Shown one piece after another: positions 11,099-22,984 of a stretch of 64,000 bases of DNA. How positions within the stretch are numbered: position 1 is the stretch's first letter; every line of letters begins with the position of its first letter. The notes beneath the pieces are model-generated. The model saw nothing but the letters and a program-made list of their open reading frames with translations. It was not told where the DNA came from and did not search any database. Origin of the DNA: Tillandsia leiboldiana (taxonomy: Eukaryota > Streptophyta > Magnoliopsida > Poales > Bromeliaceae); assembly GCA_029204045.2 (NCBI GenBank), contig CM055062.1, positions 4,634,648 through 4,698,647 of the forward strand, in the 5' to 3' direction. The position numbers and the translations under genes are program-made.

Positions 11099-12120
11099 GA
11101 TAGTGTTGGGGCCGAAAATGTCAGTTGTCGGTCGTCCCTGTGGTTCGGTTGACCCTTTGGGTGTGATGCGCCGCGTGCTAATGGATCAAGCAATCGGGCC
11201 GACAAGGGATCCGCTCGGCTGGGTTCTTCTCACTTAAACTCTCGCGACTGTCCGGCTTAAATTAGCCGAATCGGGGTATGGAGATTAAGAGAGGCTGAGT
11301 CCGGCCTAAAGTAGCCGAACCAGAAAGTAGAGACAATGATTTGACACGACTAAGGAGCCGATTAGTAATTTGTATTGATTGGAAAGGGATTACAAGGGAA
11401 AAAGGAAAATAATTATAAGTAAGCCTACTCCTAAAAAATATGGTAAATGCATATATTAAAAGATATGAAATAGCAGGGGGGTGGTCCCGGCTTACGAGAT
11501 TGCAGGACCTTTTTTTCTTCGTTGGTTCGTTGATTTATACATTTATGAACCAAGTGTATAACCGCCGATTTTAGTAATCATCGTGATCTAAGGGGAATCA
11601 TCGTAAATTCCTTAACAACTTCCTTTTGAGTCGATTCTCTTCAATAGGATAGTAGTCGTTTTCCATCCAGGTTCATCCCCTAATCGACGCGCCGAAGCGT
11701 GATGTTCGACGCTTTCCAATGTTGGGCGCCGCTTGTCGTTTCGGAGTCTGTTACGAGATTCGCGCCCAAATCTCCTACTCTTTCCTTCTAGAGTTTTTTC
11801 TTCTACAGCTCAAGCAGCCAAGAGTTGACCCTGACTTCGCCTTCTTCGTCATTTGACTAAGGCGGTCTGATATTTGCCTTCGGCCGAGGTCGGTTTTGGA
11901 TGAGATGATAACCTCTTGTTGGCCGCTTCTCCTATCGGTTGATGCCTTTAGCCAATGGCATGCGCTATGTGCCACACTTTCACGTGGCTGAGGTCGTTCT
12001 TGGTCAAGACGCGAGTCCCTCTTTGTTGACTCATTCTCTTATCGGTTGATGCCCTTAGCCGATGGTATATGCCACGTGTCACTTCCTTAGGTAGCGAAAA
12101 AAATTGGTCTCAATAGATAG
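11099..12120. mobile_element. Solo LTR (Tat-like), about 1.0 kb, TSD GATAG
   Basis: 11104-12115 begins TGTTGGGGCC and ends GGTCTCAATA (probably CAACA originally), flanked by GATAG at 11099-11103 and 12116-12120. Removing it restores GAAGATAGTATAAC, the uninterrupted reading at 36,470-36,490. Repeated motifs such as TTAGCCGAATCGGG and GTAGCCGAACCAG occur, and CTACTCCTAAAAA is shared with the LTR at 34,972-35,702, suggesting a related Tat-like family. The 66-aa reverse frame at 11,775-11,975 is inside it and is not a gene. Confidence 0.8.
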
Positions 12121-14029
12121 TATAACTGCTGAAATGAAATGCAGATAAATTAATAAACAACTGGAGTAAAGTAACTCTACTACTATCATGCCTCAATGCT
12201 CAAGTATAAGGTAATAACAGTATGAAACTGTCATGATAACATAAATGCCCAACTACTATGAATGCATCATCTATGTAATGTTCAATGTAAAGTTTAGTTA
12301 ACTTATTCATTTCTTTTGAAGACTTTCTTTGAGTCTTAGCTTGAGCCACGCCTCATGGTCCCATGGTGGCACCCCCCAACGGAGCTATGCCTATTCCACG
12401 GCAGCCCAATATCCAATTCCGCATGGCGAGCATGATGTCACAATGGCGAACTCAGTAGTGCCGGTTTGGAGGGAGCGACCCTACCAAACATGTGCGAATG
12501 AGCACAAATGGTAGGCAAACAAGTCCCGATCATCGTGTCTAAAATACGGAAAAGCATCATCGACCTTTAGGTTAGGGTATAATATTTCAAAATGTCAATA
12601 TCATGTATACAATGTAGGCAATGCCTTACATAATGAAAGAGTTCATCATACACTAATTATCATCATGTCTCAAACATAGAATCACACAATTTTTCTCTTG
12701 GTTCTACAAGATTAGAAGTATTCTACTTGTATCTCAACTATACTAGATGGCACTAATGTCATAATGTCCAAATGTACATGATCATATGCATAACATGTCC
12801 CAATCCTTCTATAACATGTGTAAATGTTCTCTACCCATATCAAAACTGGTAAAATTACGATAATAACTATCTAATCCCCTCTTATAGTGTCTATACACAT
12901 GCAATGTATATCTCTACTACATAGGGCATGAAATTTTCTGCATATAAAAGGGTTCAAATGTATGATTAAAAATAATGATAAATCAAACGTTACATGTTTA
13001 ACATAATAACTATGCCCTAAAAATCTAAGGAAGACATAAGAGGAGTTTACTCATTTCGACGAGATCAAACCTGCTAGATAGTAGCCAAATCCTTGTGAGA
13101 GATCGCAACCAAATTGCCCATAAGCTCTCTTATGCCCTAAGACAAGATCCCAAAGGATCAAAATATCAAAAAGAGCTAATCACGAAATTGCTTAAAAATC
13201 ATAAGAAAAATAGGTAAAAAATATCTTAGATCAAGAAAACTTGTTAGATCTTGAAATCAAAATCTGGGAAGTTTTAAAACTAACTTACAAGAGTGTTCTA
13301 CACTCATCAATTCCACCCCAATAACTCTAAATCAAAAAACTCCAAAATAAACCCTAATTTTCAAAAACTAGGTTTTCCTCAAAAAAATCCCAAAAGAGAA
13401 GGATTCCTAACCACTCTTAAGTTCAAATCCCACATTGAAAGAGCTAATGGTGGGGAATTAGGGTTCCAAACCTTCTTCTTCTTCAAGCTCTTGCTGCCCT
13501 CTAAGTCTTTGGTGCAAGCTCCAATGGTAGAGAGGAGGAGGAGGAAGAAGAAACAATAATGATAGTGGAGTTGGAGAAGAAAATCCAAGAAAAGGAGAAG
13601 AACTCACCTCATGAGCTCTCTCTCTTGCACTCTCCAAATGAGAGGAGAAGTGGAGAAAAAGAGGGTTTAAAACCACCCCTAATATAACAATATCCCTATA
13701 AGCCCCTATAAAAATTATTTTTCTTATAAGACTGTCCAAACCAAAAAAGTTTGGACTTTTTCAAAATAGTCAGGACCTCGAAGGGTCTCCCTCAACTTCG
13801 CGGCAAAGGTGCAGACTTTTTCCAAAAAGGTTTGGACCCTGAAGCTGGAATCAACAATTTCGTGCAAAAGGTCCGAATTTTTTTCCCAAGGTCCGGACCT
13901 CGAAGCTAAAATTTCAAATTTTTAGATATTTTCTAAAATTTTTTAATTCGTGCCGAAACTCTCCGGAAACCTTTTAGAACCTTCCGGACGTTTACCAAAA
14001 CATCCGAAGGGTATCAAATACCCTTCACA

Positions 14030-15911
14030 ACACTAGAACTCTACAATTTGTTAAAATTCAGTGTACTATAATAAGATAAAACTTCTTATTCCAGTGATAA
14101 ATATAAGTTCAGAAACAAGCAGGAGCTAATGTAATTTTGTATTTGGATGAATATTAGAGTTATATCCGATATAAAAAAAAAATTATAAAGTGAAATAAGA
14201 AAAATCAATGGAAGAATATTTTTTTAATTGACGAAATTTTTCTTTAAAAAACCTATTTAAAAGAGATATAATTATAATTTGTATTATTTAAATTTAGCTT
14301 TTGTATACAAAAAAAAATTAATTTATTAAAAAATTTAAAAAAATTAAAAATTTATATAAATTTAAATATTTGTATAAAAAAATTAAAAATTTAAAAATTT
14401 ATATATAAAAAATATTATAAATTTTAAAATTAATAAATTTTATAAATTTATAAATTTATTAAAAATTAAAGTTAAAAATTTATAAAATTTAAAATTTTTA
14501 TAAATTTATAATTTAAATTTATAAATTTTAAAATTTTAAATTTAAATTATCTCGAAAAATATGCAAAGGTGGGTGGAAACAAGTTGTTCCCACCCCAATT
14601 AATGTTGTTTTAGTGTGAAGGGGATAACCTCCTTATCCCCTCTTTATACCCTAAACGGGATCTAGGATCCATTATTATTTTAGCCGTCCATTTTTTTATC
14701 TAATAGTCAAAAACTTAATATATATATATAATGCAAATTTGTTTGAATTCCTTTTTGTTATTATACATGACTGATGTGAACATGGCGTTGAGATCGATTT
14801 GTTAAAGTCCTGATAAGTTATGCTTGTTTTAGCATAATAGAAACCACCTTAGGTAGAGTTTTAATATATATTCAGATACGTCCCTTGATAAAATCGATCA
14901 ATCCCAGGCTTTTCCCTTCTTTATTTAACTTTATATTAAATCCTAAGAAATGGGATTACAACTATTAGACTAATTTTTGAATTATAAACTTAGCATTTCT
15001 AATTTAAGCACGTGTGGTTTGTGTACATTTTGCCGCTATCTCGTACACGGCACGTGAAATGGAAGTGATACCTAAGATGCATATATCATGGTGGGCTCGT
15101 ACCTAATAATGCATGGTGGGGCATCTTAATATATAATATAAAACTGTGGGCCTGGAAAAACCTTTTTTGCTACAATTTGCATGGATTGGGACGTATATAC
15201 GAAGGAATAGGGAGTATTGTGTGATAAATATTAAAGAGGACCCAACATAGTACACATTCAATTAATATTTATTTTGGGCAATATTTGTTACCCCTAGATG
15301 GTGACTCTTGTGAAATGTGGGCTCCCCTATTAATTCATTGCATTAATAAATTCAGTTATTATTTTTTTTTTAGAGAGAAATGTAGTGTATATATATATTA
15401 TCAGTTTTATTCATTTTTTTGAAACGAATTTAGCTGAAAATATAAAATAACTAAATTTTAAAATCGAAATATTATGTGCTAACAATTAAATTCTTTATCA
15501 CTTACCTTAAAAATTGTTAGTACAACCACATATTTAAGTTCAAAATTTTCTTATCTGTCATATATGTGGAAGAGCTAGCTATTATCATCATCCAAAAATT
15601 AATACTAAGTGAGCTTTATGAAATCAGTCATAATATTTGAGCATCTCATTAAGAAGTTCTCCATCATTTTGGCCCTTGAATTATTTTTCTTCCTAATTAA
15701 AACTAAAGTTTTTAATTAACTTAATTTTTTTTGTATTAATTAACGAACTGATAATTAAGTGTATATTGCACTTATATAGTTTCTAAACTTTTACAGGTCA
15801 GTTTCAGTTTTGGTATATATTTTAACTTTTAATTTATACATAAAACATCCTAAATTAATAACTTATAATAAAAAATAGTGAATAATACTGACTATTTCCT
15901 GCCGCAAGAGA

Positions 15912-15912
<1 letters not shown>
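14030..15912. other. AT-rich DNA including an almost pure A/T block
   Basis: No gene or element end recognised. About 14,280-14,550 is almost entirely A and T with many small palindromes (AAATTTATAAATTT type), a candidate for a scaffold-attachment-like or degenerate repeat block. The rest is single-copy-looking AT-rich sequence. Confidence 0.5.

Positions 15913-15959
<47 letters not shown>
15913..15959. repeat. Poly(A) tract, 47 nt
   Basis: An uninterrupted run of A. It could be the 3' tail of a retroposon, but I found no SINE or LINE body or target duplication, so its origin is open. Confidence 0.95.
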
Positions 15960-15962
<3 letters not shown>

Positions 15963-16157
15963 GTGGTTGATATTTGAGATTATAAATTTAAAGTCTAATT
16001 ATTTTATATTTCTAATTAAGTTTAATTATTTTTTAAAAAAATAAATAAAATGAATAGTATGTTATCTTAATTTGTATCTTTGAAAAGCAAAAGAAAAGAA
16101 TAATATGTTTTCTTCAATTTCTCATTCTGTCTCAAAAAAAAAAAAAAAAAAAAAAAC

Positions 16158-16294
16158 AGATAATACATTTTCCACCATTAATTATATGATAATCCGCTAT
16201 TTGGCTCGTGATTCTGCAATAAAAAAAAAATAATGAAAAAGTGGATAATGCATTTTCCAAGATTTATGCGCTAATCCGCTATTTGGCTTGTGAT
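16158..16294. repeat. Imperfect tandem duplication of about 55 bp
   Basis: GATAATACATTTTCCACC through AATCCGCTATTTGGCTCGTG (16158-16213) is repeated as GATAATGCATTTTCCAAG through AATCCGCTATTTGGCTTGTG (16243-16294), with an A-run between the copies. Confidence 0.85.
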
Positions 16295-16565
16295 TTAATT
16301 TGCATGCGGACGGTATGAGATGCACATGACCAAACAAAGCAGTTAAATGAAGAAGCTCTGATTCCATCCCACCCCACTGGACCAAACAAGCTGTCACTTA
16401 GAGGTACTAGGACTCATTTGGCCCCTACTTTTTTCTCTGCTTTTAGCTGTTACAATCTTAGGCTTCCTTTTGTATAACTTACTTTTTAAATAAATTTTTT
16501 ACATAAAAAGAATAGGAGTGGACAATAGATTATGCTGGCTTACAGATACCACCCTATTCCGCCAT

Positions 16566-16824
16566 CACTATAATAAAATTATGCTATACCAATATTTTTA
16601 AATATTTTTAAAATCTGAAAAAAAATATCGCTAGTAAAAATACCGACACTTATAATTAGTGTCGCTATATGTGCAGTCGCTAGGGTGTATAACGACATAT
16701 TATTATAATATGTTCTAAAAATATGTCGCTATAACCTAATTTTGAATATAGATAAAATATAAATAGTACACTTGTACAAAAATATCACAAAGATGTGTCC
16801 CTATAATCTAATTTTGTTGTAGTG
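16566..16824 (-). mobile_element. CACTA-type MITE, 259 bp
   Basis: It starts CACTATAATAAAATTATGC and ends CTAATTTTGTTGTAGTG, whose reverse complement is CACTACAACAAAATTAG. Internal motifs GTGTCGCTAT and CGCTAGGGTGTATA are shared with the elements at 22,985-23,186 and 31,045-31,302 (the latter inverted). The flanks CAT and TAT are compatible with a 3-bp duplication with one change. No transposase. Confidence 0.8.
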
Positions 16825-17330
16825 TATATCGGGAGATCAATTAAATTTGATCGAGTCACGGTTGAAACGACAAAATATCGGATTAAATCGAGTCATGTAG
16901 GAAATGGCAGAAAATTGATTAGACCGAGTTATAATCTAAATCCATGAACATCACGTGTGTATGTGTGTGTACTTAAAAAAAATTGGTTGCATGTTTCTAA
17001 ACGTTTGAGTTTTGAGCTTTTAGAATTAATATCCAACAATCTGATCAGACTACTTTCAATTTTTTTCATCCAAAATATTTATTTAATAATAAAAATTTTA
17101 AAATTAGAAATAATTAATTTTTTGCTTGTATTTTTTTTAGAAGAAAATTATCATTTATTACTTAACCAGATGCTACGTAAATTAACTAATTATAATAATT
17201 AATAAAAAGGAAAAAAACCTATTCTAACAATATATCAAATTATGTATCATTAATGTTTATCATTCTGATTTTTTTTTTACTGCATTAGCAAGCCAAAATA
17301 GGACTCAAAACCAAAGCATAAATTCCATGC
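16825..17330. other. AT-rich DNA, nothing recognised
   Basis: Contains an 81-codon AT-rich frame (16,957-17,202) with a low-complexity I/L/N/K composition and no motif. I do not regard it as a gene. Confidence 0.45.
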
Positions 17331-17372
17331 AATATTATTGGACGCAGTTGGGGTAATATTATTGGACGCAGT
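17331..17372. repeat. 18-bp direct duplication
   Basis: AATATTATTGGACGCAGT occurs at 17331-17348 and 17355-17372, separated by TGGGGT. Confidence 0.95.
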
Positions 17373-17441
17373 AAAATGACTATAACTTTTGGATTGAATA
17401 TCTATTTTGAGCGTGCAGGTTCAATCCAAAACAACTCTAAA

Positions 17442-17860
17442 TTAGGGGTGAGCACTATTCGATTAAAATTAAAACTGAATTACCAAATCGAACCAACCTA
17501 ATTCGGTCGGTAAAATTTAATTTGATTAGATTTTTTTGCTTTCAACGGCTCGATTTAACTAATAATTTCGATTTTTGGTGTTCCATCGGTTCGGATGTTT
17601 AAATTGAAACCTGAATCAACCAAATTAACTGATTAGGTCAAGATATTATAATTCTTGGTTCAAAATATTTTAAAAAGTAAAATAAAATTTTTAATTTAGT
17701 CTAACAAAATTTTTTGTTATTATTTCCTCTTAATTTTTTCAATATGAATTAAATTTTAAAATAAATGGTTTGAATATATCTTAAACCAACAAATTTAAAT
17801 TGTAGTCTTCATTATAATTTCGAAGGCCTAACTTAAAAAGGCCCAATTAACCCGACCAGA
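17442..17860. mobile_element. Decayed hAT-like MITE, one end only
   Basis: The end TTAGGGGTGAGCACTATTCG followed by CGGTTCGG-type motifs (TCGAACCAACCTAATTCGG, CGGTTCGGATGTTTAAA) resembles plant hAT MITEs that start AGGGGTGAGCA. No matching right end or 8-bp duplication was found. Confidence 0.4.
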
Positions 17861-17862
17861 GA

Positions 17863-18020
17863 GATGCTACGTATACATCTCAAATGGAGTGTACATCTCA
17901 CCCCATCCAAAAATGAAGACTTATTCACTGGTCACTTCGAACTGACCAATAAAATTCACTCTATTTTTGAATGAATGGAATATAAAATGTACATTTCATT
18001 TGGAATGTACACTTAGCATT
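17863..18020. mobile_element. MITE of family E1, second copy
   Basis: It shares order and ends with 2104-2274: GATGCTACGTATACATCTCA, GAGTGTACATCTCACCCC, TTCACTGGTCACTTCG, GACCAATAAAATTCACTC, then GGAATGTACACTTAGCATT. The arms are less perfect and no microsatellite flanks it. Non-coding. Confidence 0.7.
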
Positions 18021-18247
18021 AATCATCGAGAAAATGCTGGTCGATCCCTATCGCATTTCCTTTGGTTTTGGCCTCCCAATCATCAATTGGTTTTTTTTTT
18101 TTATTATTTTTAAAAAATTTCTTTGTTCTCTTTCATTTTTGTGGTATGTGAGTCCAAATTGGATCCAGCTTTTTTGTAATCTTTCCAATTCGATAGAATC
18201 ACTAGAAATTAAAACATTAATTTTCTTTTACTATTTTTATGAAAAGT

Positions 18248-18296
<49 letters not shown>

Positions 18297-18791
18297 AGAT
18301 GTCTCTATACATATAAAAAGGGACGAAAAAAAATAATAAGAATTAATTGTTATGATATTCCATCAAATTAGCAAAATAGCAATGAAAGAATAATTTTTAC
18401 TTGGATATTTTTTAACTGAAAACTTATTTTCAACTTAGAAATTAGCTATCGAAGAAGATACAGCGTGCATGAGTTTCGCTTAAACTATAAAATGAAGTAG
18501 GCTTATTCATTGGGTGTTCTCGTGAAAATGAATGCAATGATCCATCACAAGCAAAGGATTGTTAGAGCTAGGACATGGTGTAGGTGGTACATGTTATGGT
18601 AAGTCCATGAACATTTTCAAAAATTGCTATATTAATTTCTTCTTTTTTTATCCTTTTAGAGAACATAGTTTTACAATGTTAATAGTTGAATCCGGCCATA
18701 GTAGGCCAAAGCCCATAAAGTAATGTCTTATTTTGTTGGCTCTCAATTGAGGATGGGCCCGGTTGGCGTTGCATGGGTTGTAAGTATCAAT
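18021..18791. other. AT-rich DNA with a (TA)n tract, nothing else recognised
   Basis: A TA run of about 40 bp occupies 18,251-18,290. The frame at 18,034-18,297 ends in that tract (IYIYIY) and is an artefact. Confidence 0.55.
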
Positions 18792-19135
18792 CACTACAAA
18801 AAAAATTTAATATAAACACGCTTTTTAGACGACACTTGAAATAAGCATCTCCAAATATATATCCCTATAATATAAAGAATATTGACACTTCAAAAAATAT
18901 CGTCATATAAATTTTTTATTATATTAAACTAAATTATTAATTGATGTATATTACTATTATTTTAAATTTTTCGATACTCTAAAGCGTCAGGATTTTAAAA
19001 AATTCTGGCATTTTAAAACGTCAGAACATATTTTTACCGATGCTTAGCATAAGCGCGCGTCGACATATACGTGACGACTCTTCATTTGTCGACACTTTCA
19101 AATACGACGCTAGAGTACTAAATTGAGACGCTTTT
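18792..19135. mobile_element. Possible CACTA-like element, one end
   Basis: It starts CACTACAAAAAAAATTTAA and contains GACGACACTTG, GCGTCAGGATTTT, GTCGACATATACGTGACG and GACGCTAGAGTAC motifs like plant CACTA derivatives. No matching TTTGTAGTG right end was found, so it is truncated or diverged. Confidence 0.4.
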
Positions 19136-19248
19136 AAACATCATTAAATATACAAACAAATATTCTTAAATATTAACTTTCTTCTGGTGAATCCCTAATC
19201 AAATCGATAATACAATGCAGAGTACATAAGAGACATGTTTTCTAAAAA

Positions 19249-19427
19249 ATGCTAATTGTAGACTCTATTATAAGGTGAGCATCTTACACTCTATCATTCT
19301 TCCTATATTCAAAAACTTATTTAGTATTTAAAAAAATATTGATAAGATAAGTAAGTAAATCTAGATCTTTTAAAGCATGAGGTGTAGGAGGATTTATTCT
19401 CTTGTTATATAGATGTACAGTTAGCAT
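19249..19427. mobile_element. Possible third E1-like MITE
   Basis: The left end AATGCTAATTGTAGACTCTA and the right end AGATGTACAGTTAGCATT are inverted relative to each other, and TTACACTC is mirrored by GGTGTAGGAGG. The centre differs from E1. Target duplication not seen. Confidence 0.45.
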
Positions 19428-19452
19428 TGCACCTATTTTTAATTAGGCATGG

Positions 19453-19945
19453 CTAGGGATGTCAATGTGTATGGATATTCGAAATTTTATCTGAATCCGA
19501 ATCCGAACGGAATGAATTTATTCGATATTAAATGGATATGGATTCGGATATGGATATAAAAAATGTAAACCCGACGGATTTAGATTTGGATATGGATTTT
19601 GATTGTACCCGTCCCGAATCCGAACCCGATCCGAACCCGAATTAATTTTACGTTATATATAATATATGTGTATATAAATATTTGTTATTATATTTAAATT
19701 TATATTTTAAAATTTTAAATTTAATATAATATATTTTGAAATATTGTAAAGAGAAAAAATAAATAATTATTTCGGGTTTGGATTTTCAGGTTCGGGTTCG
19801 GGTTCGAATTTTAAATTTTTGATCGGGTTTGAATTTGGATATGAAATTTTAAAATCTGTCGGATTCGGATTCAGATTTGGTAGTCGGGTCCGGATTTAGG
19901 TTTTTAAAAATCCGCGCCAAATCGGACCAGTTGACATAGATCCCA
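19453..19945. mobile_element. hAT-like MITE rich in GGATTCGGAT motifs
   Basis: Ends CTAGGGATGTCAATG and GTTGACATAGATCCCA, with ATCCGAATCCGAAC and GGTTCGGGTTCGGGTTCG arrays in opposite orientation at the two sides and an AT-rich centre. This fits a widespread plant non-autonomous hAT-like family. A clear 8-bp duplication is missing and the right end carries an extra few bases. Confidence 0.6.
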
Positions 19946-20861
19946 TTTTAACTATATATATATATAAACTTTTCAATGCATCTCAAAATTTTGAATTATC
20001 TCCACTGCATAAAGTGAATTACTAGTTAGGTTTATGGGGCCAGAAACTAGAAGTTGTTTACTTCTCCTGTAGTTGAAGGTTGCTAATTAGCCATCTCTAG
20101 TTAGGCCTAGCTAGGGACCAAAAAAAACCCTCTAGCTTTTGCTTTCAATTATAGTCAATTCAATAAAACAAAAATGTACTAAGATGCTTTTCCTTACAAT
20201 AGAAAGCTAAAATAAGATTCTGTTGTATGCTCCAATTTAGAAACTTTCCTTATCTATTGCAGATAGAAGCACCTAAGAGCAAATATTTCTCCACACAATA
20301 CCATTCAATTAACACTTCATTAAGAAGCTTAATTTAGACAAAGTACATTAATTTTGAATTCTACTCAGGTGAAGTGCAAGCTAGAAAACCTTAAAAATTA
20401 AGCTCTAATAATTGTATTCAAAACTTTTGATAATAAGAAAGTTCATATCATTGCCTGCATTAATTATTTACTATCTTTTAACCATTTGGTTAATATTAGT
20501 CACATTAAATTAATTGAATATGAACCCAGATGATTAGTTACAAAATGTTAAAAATTTGAATAAACAATTTGTAAATTGATACAAATTTAGATTGTTCTCA
20601 TGCATTTAATCCTTAACTTCAAAAAAACAAAAGCTAAAATACAAAAAAATCTCTTTATAAATACTAATATTTTTATTTTTTCTTCCTAACTTTAAAATAT
20701 TTATAATTTACCCCATCAAAATTTTAAGTTGATATTTTTAGCTTACCTTCCGTCTATTTTTTATAATTTATACCGAAAATATTTTTAAATATTATAGAAA
20801 TAAAAAAATATTTTTTTTATAGAATAAGTAATTAAAGACCCTCTTTATTAATATCTTAATA
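19946..20861. other. AT-rich DNA, nothing recognised
   Basis: No coding frame, terminal repeat or RNA gene that I can support. Confidence 0.5.
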
Positions 20862-21160
20862 TTTTAAAAATATTTTTAAAATTTTAAAAAGATAAAATAT
20901 AATTTTTCAAAAGTAAAAAAAGTTTTCTATTTTTATATTTTAGAAAAAAAAAATAAAATCAAGTGGCTCTTCTTTCGACTCTCTTGCTCACAATGATCTC
21001 AAATGCTTTTAAAAATATTTTTAAAATTTTAAAAAGATAAAATATAAATTTTTAAGAGTAGAAAAAGTTTTCTATATTTATATTTTAGAAAAAAATAATA
21101 ATAATAATAATATCAAGTGACTCTTCTTTGAACTCTCTTGCTCGCAATGATCTCAAATGC
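20862..21160. repeat. Tandem duplication, two units of about 145-154 bp
   Basis: Unit 1 (20862-21006) and unit 2 (21007-21160) both run from TTTTAAAAATATTTTTAAAA to GCAATGATCTCAAATGC or CACAATGATCTCAAATGC. Unit 2 has gained an (ATA)n stretch. The two abut directly. Confidence 0.9.
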
Positions 21161-21255
21161 TTTTAACACTTTTGCTTTTCTCCTCGGACTGACACCACCC
21201 CCCCTTCCACCCTGCCTTTAGAAACAACCATCATGCATCTCCTGACTCAATCAAA

Positions 21256-21290
<35 letters not shown>

Positions 21291-21744
21291 ACCCAATGGG
21301 ATTGGATTGGGAGCAGCACTACATGACATTAATTCATTAAAGGCTTGAAGGAAAAGATCACCAGCCCATGCATTGGGAAATGCATCATCTACATCAACTT
21401 ATAAAAAGCTTGTTTTAAAGTAGCCAAGGAGACAAAGAAGTTGTGCAGTGAAGTGGGTCATGTGATGTTACCACATGGAACATTAATGTTGTGTGAGGAG
21501 TGAGGGCCTTACTGTTGTGGACTTGTTGCCACTAGAATGATTTTCGGGTTAATTATTTTTTATTAGATTGATTTTTTTTAGTAATACAATATCAGTGCCA
21601 GTTGTAAGTGACTTCAGTTGTGAGGTTTTATGAGTTCAAATTTCAACCATCTGTTATTAATGATTCACAATCTAGCTTGTCCGCTGTCTCTTCCATAATA
21701 AGTTACATAGTCCACTTGGTTAGTAAGCTTTCGTGCAATGATTA
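21161..21744. other. Unassigned DNA with a (CT)n tract
   Basis: A CT-rich microsatellite with one interruption lies near 21,257-21,290. No gene. The frame at 21,608-21,814 runs into the LTR of the next element and is not supported. Confidence 0.5.
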
Positions 21745-22172
21745 TGTTAGATATGTCTCAAATTTTAAAATTAGAAGATTTTTTAATTTTATTATGTTTT
21801 GCTTATCCAATTAAGATAAGTTTGAACTATATCTAATTTTATAAAGATTATTTCTAATCTTAGTGAATTCGTATTTCTAATTGTATTAGGATTTAACCAC
21901 TACTATAAATATACAATTATTTTATTGATTTAGTGCGACGGATGAGAATGAGTATGGATATATTTTGGGATTAGGGTTTTATGAGATATGCATATTTTGT
22001 ACACCACTTTGATTATAATAGAAGTCTCTACTCCGTCTTCGCTCGTGGACGTAGGCCAGTGGCCAAACCACGTAAATTTTGTGTGCTTTATTTTTTTTCT
22101 CTCTTTCTTGATTCTCTTTTGGTATTTTCGCGCTCAACGAACTAGATCATTTCGACTTTTGTCATAACAAAC

Positions 22173-22185
22173 TGGTATCAGAGCC
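22173..22185 (+). other. Primer-binding site of the copia-type TRIM
   Basis: TGGTATCAGAGCC, a perfect 13-nt complement of the initiator tRNA-Met 3' end, 3 nt after the LTR. Confidence 0.9.
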
Positions 22186-22204
22186 GAATTATTCGTTTTG
22201 GTGT

Positions 22205-22420
22205 TTAAGGCGTCCACAAAATTTGAGATCGAGAAGTTTGATCGCTCAAGTAGTTTCGCTCTACGGCAAGTTGTCGTTCTGATGCAGCAGAGGTTGCAAA
22301 AGGCGTAACTGGAGAATGAGAAGATTGACACTTCAGAGAACCTCACGATTTTGCTCATTAAGTCAGGCGATCAAATTCAAGAATTCCGTATATTTGGTTT
22401 GTATGTGCAGCAGCACTTTC
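22205..22420 (+). pseudogene. Copia gag N-terminal trace inside the TRIM
   Basis: After the primer site the plus strand reads TKFEIEKFDRSSSFALRQVV and then LMQQRLQKA before a stop. This follows the copia gag start pattern (KFEIEKFDG, F-LW, LLQQ-L-KAL). It is too short to act and is interrupted by a stop, so it shows ancestry from a copia element rather than function. Confidence 0.7.
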
Positions 22421-22984
22421 AGAAGCTTTTAGAGTTTTGGTGGACAAAACAAAAAATTCAAACTAAGGTGGAGATTGTTAGATATGTCTCGAATTCTAAA
22501 ATTGGAAGGTTAATTTTCTAACCCTATTCTGTTTTGCTTATCCAATTAAGATAAGTTTGAATTATGCATAATCTTATAAAGATTATCCCTAATCTTAGTG
22601 GATTCGTATTCCTAATTGTATTAGAATTTAGCCACTATTATAAATATACCATTATTCCATTGATTTAGTGCGACGGATGAGAAGGGGTATGCGTGTATTT
22701 TGGGATTAGGGTTTTGTGAGAGAGTCATATTTTGTACACCACTTTGATTATAATGGAAGTCTCTGCTCCGTCTTCACCCGTGGACGTTGGCCAGTGGCTG
22801 AACCACGTAAATTTTGTGTGCTTTATTTTTCTTTTCTCTTTCTTGATTCTCTTTTGGTATTTTCACGTCCAACGAATTAGATCATTTCGGCTTTTGTCAT
22901 AACAGATTAGATTATAGTTAAGACTATTTCTAGATCATCTTCTATGTCTTAATATTATTTTTATAATAATGTGATACAAAAATC

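Larger units (their letters stand above)
7133..14029 (-). mobile_element. Gypsy (Del/Tekay-type) 5' LTR split by two solo LTRs
   Basis: The LTR pieces are 7133-7574, 11030-11103 and about 12116-14029, roughly 2.4 kb once the insertions are removed. The left edge is TGTCACGCCCCGGG. The right edge CCCTTCACA gives the minus-strand start TGTGAAGGG. The copy at 35,957 matches it through 38.27 kb, including TTCCCAGTAGGTAAGCCGCC and GGTCCGGACC-type blocks, which confirms the joins. Internal sequence to the left is lost after the primer-binding site. The LTR holds several short reading frames (for example 12,329-12,514 and 13,293-13,559) that have no protein features and are not genes. Confidence 0.8.
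21740..22909 (+). mobile_element. Complete copia-type TRIM, 1,160 bp, TSD GATTA
   Basis: The 5' LTR is 21745-22169 (425 bp) and the 3' LTR is 22476-22904 (429 bp). Both start TGTTAGATATGTCTC and end TTTGTCATAACA, and both are flanked by a perfect 5-bp GATTA (21740-21744, 22905-22909). The primer-binding site TGGTATCAGAGCC lies at 22173-22185 and the polypurine tract AAGGTGGAGAT at 22465-22475, directly before the 3' LTR, as in Ty1-copia elements. The internal region is only 306 bp and keeps a gag N-terminal trace, so the element is non-autonomous. Conserved LTR blocks include GATTTAGTGCGACGGATGAG and TTTTGTACACCACTTTGATT. Confidence 0.95.

Noticed and set aside
14280..14550. A/T-only block as a possible replication origin or centromeric satellite
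   Set aside because: No tandem period, no recognisable consensus and only one copy in the window; composition alone is not enough.
15913..15959. Poly(A) as the tail of a SINE, LINE or processed pseudogene
   Set aside because: No Pol III boxes, coding trace or target duplication found next to it.
16957..17202. 81-codon frame rich in Leu, Ile and Asn
   Set aside because: AT-driven composition, no motif, no upstream signals and no homologous copy.
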